NCBI GenBank assembly: GCA_902470455.1
Contig: CABRGI010000033.1
Coordinates: forward strand, 1 to 7,787
DNA length: 7,787 bases
Direction of reading: 5' to 3'
Origin: an uncultured Parvimonas sp.
Lineage (GTDB): Bacteria; Bacillota; Clostridia; Tissierellales; Peptoniphilaceae
The translations under genes and the position numbers were made by a program. Shown here piece after piece: positions 1 through 6,013 of this stretch. Below the pieces are notes generated by a model, which was given only the letters and a program-made list of their open reading frames with translations, searched no databases and was not told the origin of the DNA. How positions within the stretch are numbered: the first letter of the stretch is position 1; each line of letters starts with the position of its first letter.

Positions 1-36
1 ATATTCTTGGAGTTGACTGACGATGAAAAAATCTAA
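1..36 (+). CDS. C-terminal end of an ABC transporter ATPase (partial, 5' end outside window)
   Basis: Frame 1 reads IFLELTDDEKI and stops at TAA 34-36. The ending IFLELT(D/E) is typical of the last residues of ABC-2-type exporter ATPases, where the C-terminus often reads LEDxFLELT. The stop lies 14 bases inside the following permease gene (ATG at 23), which is the usual arrangement for a coupled ATPase/permease pair. Only 11 residues are visible, so the call rests on this short motif plus the neighbour. Other frames also have stops here (14-16 and 18-20), but they give no recognisable ending. Confidence 0.62.
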   Translation: MFLELTDDEKI

Positions 37-1723
37 ATTATTGACTTTAATAAAATATTTTGTTTCAATTGATTTTTTTGCAATTTTATCTATAAGACAA
101 AATTTAAAAACAAAAGGTAAAAGATCAGCTAGTTTTCAAGGTGCAATGGGCTTGATTTTCTTTGCTATAATGTTTATATGGGGAGCTCCTAAACTTGGAC
201 AGTTCCTTGCTAATAATTTTCAAAATGAATTTGGAAAAGCTAGTTTAACTACTTTCTCTGTAGGAATATTTATAATAACATTATTTTTATCCTTGGCAAC
301 TGCATTTGTTTTTATTGAAAAAAATAATGAAACGGAAATATTATTATCTTTACCAATATCCGGTAGTGATATATTTTTATCTAGAATCTATTCTTTAGCA
401 ATAACGTTCTTCTTATCATTCTTTTTGATATTTGTTGTTGCATTTGGAATAACGGGATATACCCTTGGAAAAGGAATAGATTTTTATATTTTTACTTTTT
501 TAGGTCTAATATTACTTAATCTGGAAGCTATTTTGTTAACAGGAGTAATAATACTTATTTTTGGAAAATTACTTAGAACAAGTAAAATATTCAATAGATT
601 TTTAAAATTAATATATGGTGTATTTACTATAGGATTATTTGTAGTATATATGATATTTACTCAAGCTGCTTCAAATCCGGCTTTGGGAATTAATTTAGGG
701 AAAGTTGTTGTAGATTTTGATAAAAAACTTTCATCAATATTTTTCTTTGTAGTTTGGATGAAAAAACTATTGATTTCTGAGAATATCATAACTTCAATTA
801 CAAATTTAGGAGTCGGTCTGATTATTTGTATAGCCCTTTCGTTCTTATTGAAATTCTTTGCAGAGAGAAACTATCTTGAAATTTTAAGAAGTGTAAATGT
901 AGTCTCAAAAGAAAGCAAAGCTACTATTGAAAAGAGAAAAAAACAAGGGGTTGCACATTCAAGACAATATAAATTAGTTGTTTTATTTAAAAAAGAATTT
1001 AGTGAAATTATAACAACTCCTACTTATTTAATGCAAGTAATTATGATTGACTTAATGGTAATTATTGGAGGCTTTATTGGTATATATTATGGTTTAAAAT
1101 TTAAAGACCAATTACAACTTTTTATGGGAATCTTAGTTTCTCGTGTATCATTATTTTATTTACTTGTAGGAGGATTTGGAACAGGAGCAGTATTAGGCCT
1201 TTTCTGTGGACTCTCTTCCCTTACAACAAGTTCAGTTTCCAGAGAGGGAAAATCTTTTTGGGTAATAGCTACAGCACCAATAGGAATTAATACACATATA
1301 ATTTCAAGAATTTTTGCATGTCAATTATTACATTTTATTTCTGCTTTAATAATTATAGCTTTGTCAATGATTTTGTATATTTTTAATCCCCTTGTGTATC
1401 TAGCTGTTATATCAGGAATGTTCTTAACTTTGTTCACAAGTGGAAGTTTAAATATGGTTTTAGGTCTAGTTAATCCATATTTTGACTGGAAAACACCAAA
1501 AGAAGCCTTAAATGGTGGTTCAGGTCAAATAAATGTATTTGCTTCTATTTTGATTAATTATGGATTGTATGGATTAATTATTTTCACAACTATTAAGATG
1601 GTTAAGTGGGAATATGATGTACCATATATTGTTTTAGCAAATGTAATTATTATTTTACTTACAGCTACAATATCATATATAATAAATAGAAAACTATTTA
1701 AGAGATTATTAAAAAGATTATAG
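23..1723 (+). CDS. ABC exporter permease, large two-half membrane subunit (YthQ-like / ABC-2 superfamily)
   Basis: This 566-residue polytopic membrane protein has long hydrophobic stretches at roughly residues 41-54, 76-98, 122-145, 153-181, 196-213, 261-279, 335-357, 377-398, 434-454, 457-481, 503-523 and 534-554, about twelve in all. The two halves look related. Residues 99-122 (EKNNETEILLSLPIS...FLSRIY) match in layout residues 406-431 (SREGKSFWVIATAPIG...IISRIF), a signature of large exporter permeases in Gram-positive bacteria. A charged loop at about 295-316 separates the halves. The ATG at 23 has GGAG at 9-12 and overlaps the ATPase stop by 14 bases, implying translational coupling. 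The pair would form an exporter in the cytoplasmic membrane. The substrate cannot be told from sequence; lipid, peptide or drug export are all possible. The gene ends just before a shared terminator. Confidence 0.85.
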   Translation: MKKSKLLTLIKYFVSIDFFAILSIRQNLKTKGKRSASFQGAMGLIFFAIMFIWGAPKLGQFLANNFQNEFGKASLTTFSVGIFIITLFLSLATAFVFIEKNNETEILLSLPISGSDIFLSRIYSLAITFFLSFFLIFVVAFGITGYTLGKGIDFYIFTFLGLILLNLEAILLTGVIILIFGKLLRTSKIFNRFLKLIYGVFTIGLFVVYMIFTQAASNPALGINLGKVVVDFDKKLSSIFFFVVWMKKLLISENIITSITNLGVGLIICIALSFLLKFFAERNYLEILRSVNVVSKESKATIEKRKKQGVAHSRQYKLVVLFKKEFSEIITTPTYLMQVIMIDLMVIIGGFIGIYYGLKFKDQLQLFMGILVSRVSLFYLLVGGFGTGAVLGLFCGLSSLTTSSVSREGKSFWVIATAPIGINTHIISRIFACQLLHFISALIIIALSMILYIFNPLVYLAVISGMFLTLFTSGSLNMVLGLVNPYFDWKTPKEALNGGSGQINVFASILINYGLYGLIIFTTIKMVKWEYDVPYIVLANVIIILLTATISYIINRKLFKRLLKRL

Positions 1724-1724
1724 A

Positions 1725-1762
1725 AAATAAAACAGAGTGGTTTAATCACTCTGTTTTTGTTT
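1725..1762. terminator. Bidirectional intrinsic terminator between convergent genes
   Basis: There is a perfect 10-bp stem, AAACAGAGTG (1730-1739) with CACTCTGTTT (1747-1756), and a 7-base loop. On the plus strand a T-rich tail follows (TTTTTGTTTTTT). On the minus strand the stem is followed by TTTTATTTT. It therefore serves both the exporter operon and pncB. The pncB stop codon (1742-1744) lies in the loop and the 3' arm encodes the last pncB residues. Confidence 0.9.
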
Positions 1763-3220
1763 TTTAGATATTTGGATTGTTTCTTTTAATAAATTATTCT
1801 TTAATTCCCATAAGTCTTTTGAAAGATCCACTTTATAAATATGAGGATTATCAAATCTTTTAAATTCATCCCAAAGACTTTCAACTTCATTTGCACAATA
1901 TTTCCTGATTTCTTCAATATCAGGAAGTTTGTAAACTAATTCTCCATTTTTGAAAATTTGTTTTAGCATAGGTCTTAATATATAATTTTCATAAGTTGTA
2001 GTCTTCCAAGTGTAAATTGGGTGGAAAATTGAAATTGGCTTACTTTCATCAATTTTTTCATCAAATAGAGTAATTAAATCTGCTTCAGCTTTATTTGTCT
2101 TTTTATCATAAATTCTATACAGATTTTTTACGCCTGGAGTAGTTATTTTATCAACATTTTCTGAAACTTTTATCTTCGGAATAATTTTTCCGTCTTCTTC
2201 TATTGCTACTAATTTATAAACTCCACCAAAGACTGGATGAGTTTTTGAAGTTATAAGTCTTTCTCCGATTCCAAAGGAATTAATTTCCGCTCCTTGATGT
2301 AACAAATCTCTAATAGTATATTCATCAAGTGAGTTTGAAACTACAATTTGTGCATCTTCATATCCTGCATCATCCAACATTTTTCTGGCTTGTTTAGAAA
2401 GATATGCCAAATCACCACTGTCAAGTCTAATTCCTTTTGGTCTTATTCCCATAGGTTTTAGAATTTCATCAAAAGTCTTTATTGCATTTGGAACACCGGA
2501 TTGTAATGTATTATAGGTATCTACAAGTAAAACACAATTATTTGGGAAAGATTTTGCAAATGCTTTAAAAGCATCTAATTCAGTATCAAACATCTGTACC
2601 CAAGAGTGAGCCATTGTTCCAAGAACAGGAATATTGAATAGTTTTCCGGTTAAAACATTTGAAGTTCCGTCAACACCTGCAATATATGAAGCCTTTGCTC
2701 CATAAACGGATGCATCAATTCCTTGTGCACGTCTTGCACCGAATTCCATAACAGCTCTGCCTTTTGCAGCTCTTTTTATTCTGCTTGACTTTGTTGCAAT
2801 TAAACTTTCATGATTTATTATCAATAGGGCTATAGTTTCTATTAATTGAGCTTGAACTGCAGGACCTCTTACTGTCATTATAGGCTCATAAGGGAAGATT
2901 ACACTTCCTTCCGGAACGGACCAAATATCGCATTCAAACTTAAAGTTTTCTAAAAAATTTAAAAACTTATCATCAAAAGTATTCAAAGATTTAAAATATT
3001 CTATATCTTCCTTATTGAATTTCATTGAATTAAGAATTTCAGTTAAATGTTCTAAACCTGAAAAAATCGCATAACTTGCATTGTCAGGATTATTTCTATA
3101 AAAAACATCAAAATATGTAATTTTATTATCCATATTTTCATTAAAATATCCTTGAGCCATAGTATATTCATAGAAATCTGAAAGGATAGAAATGTTGAAT
3201 TCATTAAAATTTCTGTTCAC
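1742..3220 (-). CDS. pncB: Nicotinate phosphoribosyltransferase
   Basis: This 492-residue cytoplasmic enzyme converts nicotinate and PRPP, with ATP hydrolysis, to nicotinate mononucleotide. It is the entry step of the Preiss-Handler route of NAD salvage. Landmarks are YEYTMAQGYF (18-26), GARRAQGIDAS (161-171), GTSNVLTGKLFNIPV (185-199), GTMAHSWVQ (201-209; H205 corresponds to the phosphorylated active-site His), LLVDTYNT (231-238), GIRLDSGDLAYLSKQAR (263-279), IVVSNSLDEY (292-301) and FGIGERLITS (316-325) followed by GGVYKL (332-337). The length and motifs fit the Gram-positive form. The start is GTG (CAC at 3218-3220 on the plus strand) with GGAGG six bases upstream; no in-frame ATG has a better site. 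The gene follows the 259-residue gene by 19 bases and is probably cotranscribed with it. It ends inside the shared terminator hairpin. No NAD-related regulatory site was recognised. Confidence 0.97.
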   Translation of the reverse strand: MNRNFNEFNISILSDFYEYTMAQGYFNENMDNKITYFDVFYRNNPDNASYAIFSGLEHLTEILNSMKFNKEDIEYFKSLNTFDDKFLNFLENFKFECDIWSVPEGSVIFPYEPIMTVRGPAVQAQLIETIALLIINHESLIATKSSRIKRAAKGRAVMEFGARRAQGIDASVYGAKASYIAGVDGTSNVLTGKLFNIPVLGTMAHSWVQMFDTELDAFKAFAKSFPNNCVLLVDTYNTLQSGVPNAIKTFDEILKPMGIRPKGIRLDSGDLAYLSKQARKMLDDAGYEDAQIVVSNSLDEYTIRDLLHQGAEINSFGIGERLITSKTHPVFGGVYKLVAIEEDGKIIPKIKVSENVDKITTPGVKNLYRIYDKKTNKAEADLITLFDEKIDESKPISIFHPIYTWKTTTYENYILRPMLKQIFKNGELVYKLPDIEEIRKYCANEVESLWDEFKRFDNPHIYKVDLSKDLWELKNNLLKETIQISKKQKQSD

Positions 3221-3226
3221 AAAAAA

Positions 3227-3231
3227 CCTCC
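3227..3231 (-). promoter_or_regulatory. Ribosome binding site of pncB
   Basis: The minus strand reads GGAGG, then six T residues, then GTG. This strong site fixes the GTG at 3220 as the start and lies in the 19-base gap after the upstream gene. Confidence 0.85.
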
Positions 3232-3239
3232 ATAGATAT

Positions 3240-4019
3240 TTATTTATTTAATAAGTATTCAAGATCATAATCAAATATACTAATTCTATTATATATTTGT
3301 TTTTGCCATTCTGTATCAAAAGTTCCATCACTATTTATAAAAAAGTTAGAATCCATATAACGAATAATAATAAAATTACAATTTTTTTGATCAAAACCAT
3401 TTCCACGAGAAAAATCAATTCCATTTCCCGTATTTCTTGTAACAATTGCCTCAATTAAAGGTAAAGTAATTTCGTTACAAGGAATTCTCATATCGGGAAT
3501 ATTCCAAAATGTCTTTTTCTCCTTTTTGTATATTAAAAGGTCTGAAATCGTACCATTTGATGCACATTGTACTCTACGAATATCATTAATATTAATGCTG
3601 TTCTTTGCTCCGGAGATAACTCCATTAGAAATACGAATAGCTTTTTCTCTCAAACTACGAGCTAAATCAATATCCATAGTATCAAGATTATTTGGAAAAT
3701 CTTTTGTAAGTTTGCTAGCAGCATGAGCTAGAAGTATTGACTTAGTTTCTAAAATATTATGACAATCATTTATAATTGTAGTGTCTGATGTAAAATCAAT
3801 CGGAGCTGACTTATCTTTCTTTTCAAATAATAAATTATAATTTGAATTAGAATTACAATAGCTAAGTGCTATTATATAGGAAATTTTATCAAATGAAATA
3901 TCAAAACTCTTCTTTTCTTTTTTTGCATCTTCATAAGATACTCCATCTTTTCTTACAGTTAAAACACTTCCGTCTTTCCGAGTAAATTTCATATGTTGCT
4001 TTTCAAATAAAGTTTTCAT
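3240..4019 (-). CDS. Hypothetical protein with two similar halves, unknown function
   Basis: I do not recognise this 259-residue protein. It has no signal peptide and no membrane segment, so it is probably cytoplasmic. Residues 26-90 and 133-195 appear to be diverged copies of one unit. Each opens with G-V-(S/I)-x-x-A, then a hydrophobic alternating strand with a closing Ile (ISFDKI at 41-46; ININDI at 142-147), then a short strand rich in Leu, Phe or Ile and Lys (NLLFEKK at 62-68; DLLIYKK at 160-166), and a closing hydrophobic helix (INDCHNILETK; LPLIEAIVTR). This strand-rich layout with a final helix is reminiscent of PH-like domains, but that is inference. The helical linker 112-129 (DTMDIDLARSLREKAIRI) joins them. 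The ATG at 4019 has AAGGGGG four bases upstream. It lies 19 bases ahead of pncB on the same strand, so it is likely the first gene of a two-gene unit. A functional tie to NAD salvage is not evident. Confidence 0.8.
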   Translation of the reverse strand: MKTLFEKQHMKFTRKDGSVLTVRKDGVSYEDAKKEKKSFDISFDKISYIIALSYCNSNSNYNLLFEKKDKSAPIDFTSDTTIINDCHNILETKSILLAHAASKLTKDFPNNLDTMDIDLARSLREKAIRISNGVISGAKNSININDIRRVQCASNGTISDLLIYKKEKKTFWNIPDMRIPCNEITLPLIEAIVTRNTGNGIDFSRGNGFDQKNCNFIIIRYMDSNFFINSDGTFDTEWQKQIYNRISIFDYDLEYLLNK

Positions 4020-4023
4020 AAAT

Positions 4024-4030
4024 CCCCCTT
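4024..4030 (-). promoter_or_regulatory. Ribosome binding site of the 259-residue gene
   Basis: AAGGGGG on the minus strand lies four bases before the ATG at 4019. It supports this start, although the spacing is a little short. Confidence 0.75.
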
Positions 4031-4040
4031 AAATTTATTT

Positions 4041-4064
4041 ATTATAACAATTTCTATTATAACA
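4041..4064 (-). promoter_or_regulatory. Candidate minus-strand promoter with duplicated extended -10
   Basis: On the minus strand the 9-mer TGTTATAAT, an extended -10 element (TGn-TATAAT), occurs twice, at 4064-4056 and 4049-4041, exactly 15 bases apart. The first copy would start transcription near 4049 and leave room for the ribosome binding site at 4030-4024. The second would start almost at that site and is less likely to be used. No good TTGACA-like -35 is seen at 16-18 bases from either copy. It would drive the 259-residue gene and pncB. Confidence 0.45.
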
Positions 4065-4161
4065 CTTTTATTATTTTTTTTCTATTCATATTAAATTATT
4101 TAAAGAATTATATAAACGAAAATAAAAACTATTCTTATTTATAGATTATTTTTTATTTTTG

Positions 4162-4170
4162 TGATACAAT
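4162..4170 (+). promoter_or_regulatory. Candidate promoter of the znu operon (extended -10)
   Basis: TGATACAAT is a TGn extended -10 element with a one-mismatch TATAAT at 4165-4170. No convincing -35 box is visible in the very AT-rich DNA upstream. Transcription would begin near 4177, giving a leader of about 59 bases and placing the palindrome at 4179-4195 right at the start of the transcript. Confidence 0.5.
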
Positions 4171-4178
4171 ATAAAAGA

Positions 4179-4195
4179 ATTAGAATTATTCTAAT
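4179..4195. promoter_or_regulatory. Fur-family (probably Zur) operator palindrome
   Basis: ATTAGAATTATTCTAAT is a perfect inverted repeat of 8 bp arms around one central base. Its inner 15 bases have the 7-1-7 layout with the AAT-N-ATT core shared by Bacillus Fur, Zur and PerR boxes (for example Zur TCGTAATNATTACGA). It lies just downstream of the predicted -10 of the znu operon, where a bound repressor would block transcription. Assignment to Zur rather than another Fur-family protein is inferred from the zinc-type operon it precedes. Confidence 0.6.
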
Positions 4196-4224
4196 GAAAT
4201 TTTAATTTTAAAAATTTCTCAAAT

Positions 4225-4229
4225 GGGGG
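4225..4229 (+). promoter_or_regulatory. Ribosome binding site of znuA
   Basis: GGGGG lies six bases before the ATG at 4236 and fits the purine-rich sites of the neighbouring genes, such as AAGGGGG on the opposite strand. Confidence 0.7.
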
Positions 4230-4235
4230 TACTAT

Positions 4236-5342
4236 ATGAAAAATATTTCAAAAAAAGTTTTTGGTTTAATTTTGGCAGGAGCTGTATTGATTACAGGTTG
4301 TACTGCAAAAACCGAAAAAAAAGATAAGGAAGAGAATACAAAAAGCAAATTAAAGGTTGTAACAACAATTTTTCCTGAATATGATATAACAAGAGCAATT
4401 GCAAAGGATAAAATTGATTTGGAATTGATGGTAAAACCAGGAGTTGATGTTCATTCATTTAATCCGACTCCACAAGATATAAAAACAGTTGAAAATGCTG
4501 ATATGTTTATCTATGGTGGAACAGATCATGATAAATGGGTTGAAACTTTGACGAAAAGTATAGATATGAAAAATAAAAAAGTGGTTAAGTTGGTTGACGG
4601 AATTAAACAACTTGAAGAAGAAACTGTTGATGGAATGAAACATGAACATAATCATGATGAAAAAGAACATGACCACGACCATGAACATGAAAAAGAAGAA
4701 AAACATGATCATAAAGAAGAAAAACATGATCATAAAGACGAAAAAGAACATAAACATAACGAAAAGGAAGAAAAAGAAGAACATAATAAACATCATGAAA
4801 AAGAGTCAGAAAAGGAAATAGATCCACATTATTGGACTTCACCTAAAAATGCAATTTTAATGGCAAAAAGTATAACTGATGCTTTGGTAGAAAAAGATCC
4901 TGCTAATGCTGAGTTTTATAAAGAAAATGCTAAAAATTATATTAAGCAACTTGAAGATGTAGATAAAGAATTACATGATGTTGTAGATAAAGCAAAAATT
5001 AAAAAAGTTGTTATTGCAGATAGATTTCCTTTCAGATATTTATTTGCTGACTTAGGCTTAGAATATAGAGCTTTATTTTCAGCTTGTAGTGTTGAAGCTA
5101 CGGCAAGTGCAGGACAAATAAAACAAATGGTTGATTATATAAAAGAAAATAAAATTCCTGTAGTATATCGTATCGAAATGGGTAAAGGAGAAATGGCTGA
5201 AACTGTTGCAAAAGATTCTGGAGCAAAGGTTAAACTTTTACATTCAATTCATACTGTAACTAAAGATGAGTTTGATAAGGGTATAACTTATATAGATCTT
5301 ATGAAAAAGAATGTTGAGGCATTAAAAGAAGGACTTAATTAA
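4236..5342 (+). CDS. znuA: Metal (probably zinc) ABC transporter substrate-binding lipoprotein with His-rich loop
   Basis: This 368-residue cluster A-I (ZnuA/TroA family) binding protein captures a divalent metal at the outer face of the membrane and passes it to ZnuB. The signal peptide ends in a lipobox LITGC with the lipid-bearing Cys at residue 22. Residues 38-50 (KLKVVTTIFPEYD) begin the mature fold. H73 in VDVHSFNPTPQD and H198 in DPHYWTSPKNA match the first two metal ligands. Residues 136-187 form a charged loop with 16 His, typical of zinc rather than manganese proteins. The third canonical His region (usually SHxAF) reads ADRFPFRYLF (261-270), so Arg or Asp stands where His is expected; H336 and H339 (LHSIHTV) could substitute. 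I recall clostridial relatives with a similar RFPFRY/GCSxE pattern. The stop overlaps the znuC ATG by one base. The metal was inferred from family and loop, not shown. Confidence 0.9.
   Translation: MKNISKKVFGLILAGAVLITGCTAKTEKKDKEENTKSKLKVVTTIFPEYDITRAIAKDKIDLELMVKPGVDVHSFNPTPQDIKTVENADMFIYGGTDHDKWVETLTKSIDMKNKKVVKLVDGIKQLEEETVDGMKHEHNHDEKEHDHDHEHEKEEKHDHKEEKHDHKDEKEHKHNEKEEKEEHNKHHEKESEKEIDPHYWTSPKNAILMAKSITDALVEKDPANAEFYKENAKNYIKQLEDVDKELHDVVDKAKIKKVVIADRFPFRYLFADLGLEYRALFSACSVEATASAGQIKQMVDYIKENKIPVVYRIEMGKGEMAETVAKDSGAKVKLLHSIHTVTKDEFDKGITYIDLMKKNVEALKEGLN
4695..4736 (+). repeat. Exact 21-bp tandem duplication in the znuA His-rich loop
   Basis: Two identical copies abut at 4695-4715 and 4716-4736, each encoding EEKHDHK (residues 154-160 and 161-167). 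Because codons are identical as well as residues, the duplication looks recent and is a likely site of length variation between strains. Confidence 0.95.
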
Positions 5343-6013
5343 TGAAAGAAAAAATTTTAATTTGTGATAATTTAGAAATTTTTTACAAAAATAATAAAAT
5401 AATTGATAATTTAAGTTTTTCCGTTGATGAGGGAGATTTCTTCCTCATCTTAGGAAAAAATGGAGTAGGAAAATCTACTCTAATGAAAGGAATTTTAGGC
5501 TTAAAAAATATTTCTTCAGGAGAAATAAAAAAGAATTTTAAAACTTGTGGATATATGTCTCAAGAAATTTTATTAAAAAAAGAATTCCCATCAACAATAT
5601 GGGAATTTGTTTTATCTTCAAGAGCTGTTTATTCAAAATTTTTCTATACATCAAAAGACAGGGAGATAGTTAAAGAGAATTTAAAAAAATTAAATCTTTG
5701 GGAAATTAAAGACAAGAGCATAAGCTCACTTTCTATCGGGCAAAGACAGAGAGTTTTACTTTGTAGATGCCTTTGTATATCTGAAAAGATTATATTTTTA
5801 GACGAGCCTACAAATTCTTTGGATATCAATGTTAGAAAAATGTTATATGATATTTTGGAAAAATTAAATAGAGAAGGACTTACTATTGTTATGATAAGTC
5901 ATGATGAAGAGGCTTTTAAATATTCTAACAGAGCTTTGATTTTAGGAAAAGAGAATAAAGTCATTGAGAATGTTTTGGAAAAATTTGAAAAGGGGGAAGT
6001 TAAATTTGATTAG
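5342..6013 (+). CDS. znuC: Metal ABC transporter ATP-binding protein
   Basis: This 223-residue cytoplasmic ATPase powers uptake through ZnuB. Walker A is GKNGVGKST (38-46), the Q-loop Gln is Q74 (YMSQE), the signature is LSIGQRQR (130-137), Walker B is IIFLDEP (150-156) with catalytic E155, the D-loop is NSLD (158-161) and the switch His is H187 (ISHDEE). The signature has Ile in place of the usual first Gly of LSGGQ, a tolerated variation. It is slightly shorter than many ZnuC proteins and has no C-terminal extension. The ATG shares its A with the znuA stop (TAATG), indicating coupled translation. It relies on this overlap, as the upstream AGAAGGA (5327-5333) is the only site-like purine run. 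Its stop overlaps the start of znuB by eight bases. Confidence 0.95.
   Translation: MKEKILICDNLEIFYKNNKIIDNLSFSVDEGDFFLILGKNGVGKSTLMKGILGLKNISSGEIKKNFKTCGYMSQEILLKKEFPSTIWEFVLSSRAVYSKFFYTSKDREIVKENLKKLNLWEIKDKSISSLSIGQRQRVLLCRCLCISEKIIFLDEPTNSLDINVRKMLYDILEKLNREGLTIVMISHDEEAFKYSNRALILGKENKVIENVLEKFEKGEVKFD
5991..5999 (+). promoter_or_regulatory. Ribosome binding site deciding the znuB start
   Basis: AGGGGGAAG inside the end of znuC lies seven bases before TTG 6006 and about 30 before the first in-frame ATG downstream (6027). It therefore selects the TTG over both that ATG and the far upstream ATG at 5964. Confidence 0.7.

Noticed and set aside
1558..1749. Minus-strand 63-residue hydrophobic frame across the exporter gene end
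   Set aside because: It crosses the terminator and is antisense to a transmembrane segment; no ribosome binding site.
3526..3726. Plus-strand 66-residue frame inside the 259-residue gene
   Set aside because: Antisense frame of an intact gene, without a Shine-Dalgarno.
4094..4109. Imperfect AT-only palindrome in the divergent intergenic region
   Set aside because: One mismatch and AT-only core, expected by chance in this composition.
4020..4235. Possible riboswitch upstream of znuA or of the minus-strand genes
   Set aside because: Leaders of about 30-60 bases are too short, and no conserved riboswitch pairing or terminator is visible.
4455..4842. Two long minus-strand open frames rich in Phe, Met, Val and His opposite znuA
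   Set aside because: They are the antisense of the His/Glu/Lys-rich loop, with low-complexity composition and no ribosome binding site.
5644..5829. Minus-strand 61-residue frame inside znuC
   Set aside because: Antisense of the ABC signature and Walker B region, so its composition is explained by the real gene.
5964..6005. ATG 5964 as the start of znuB
   Set aside because: It would overlap znuC by 50 bases and add a charged N-terminal segment that the family lacks; TTG 6006 has a good ribosome binding site.
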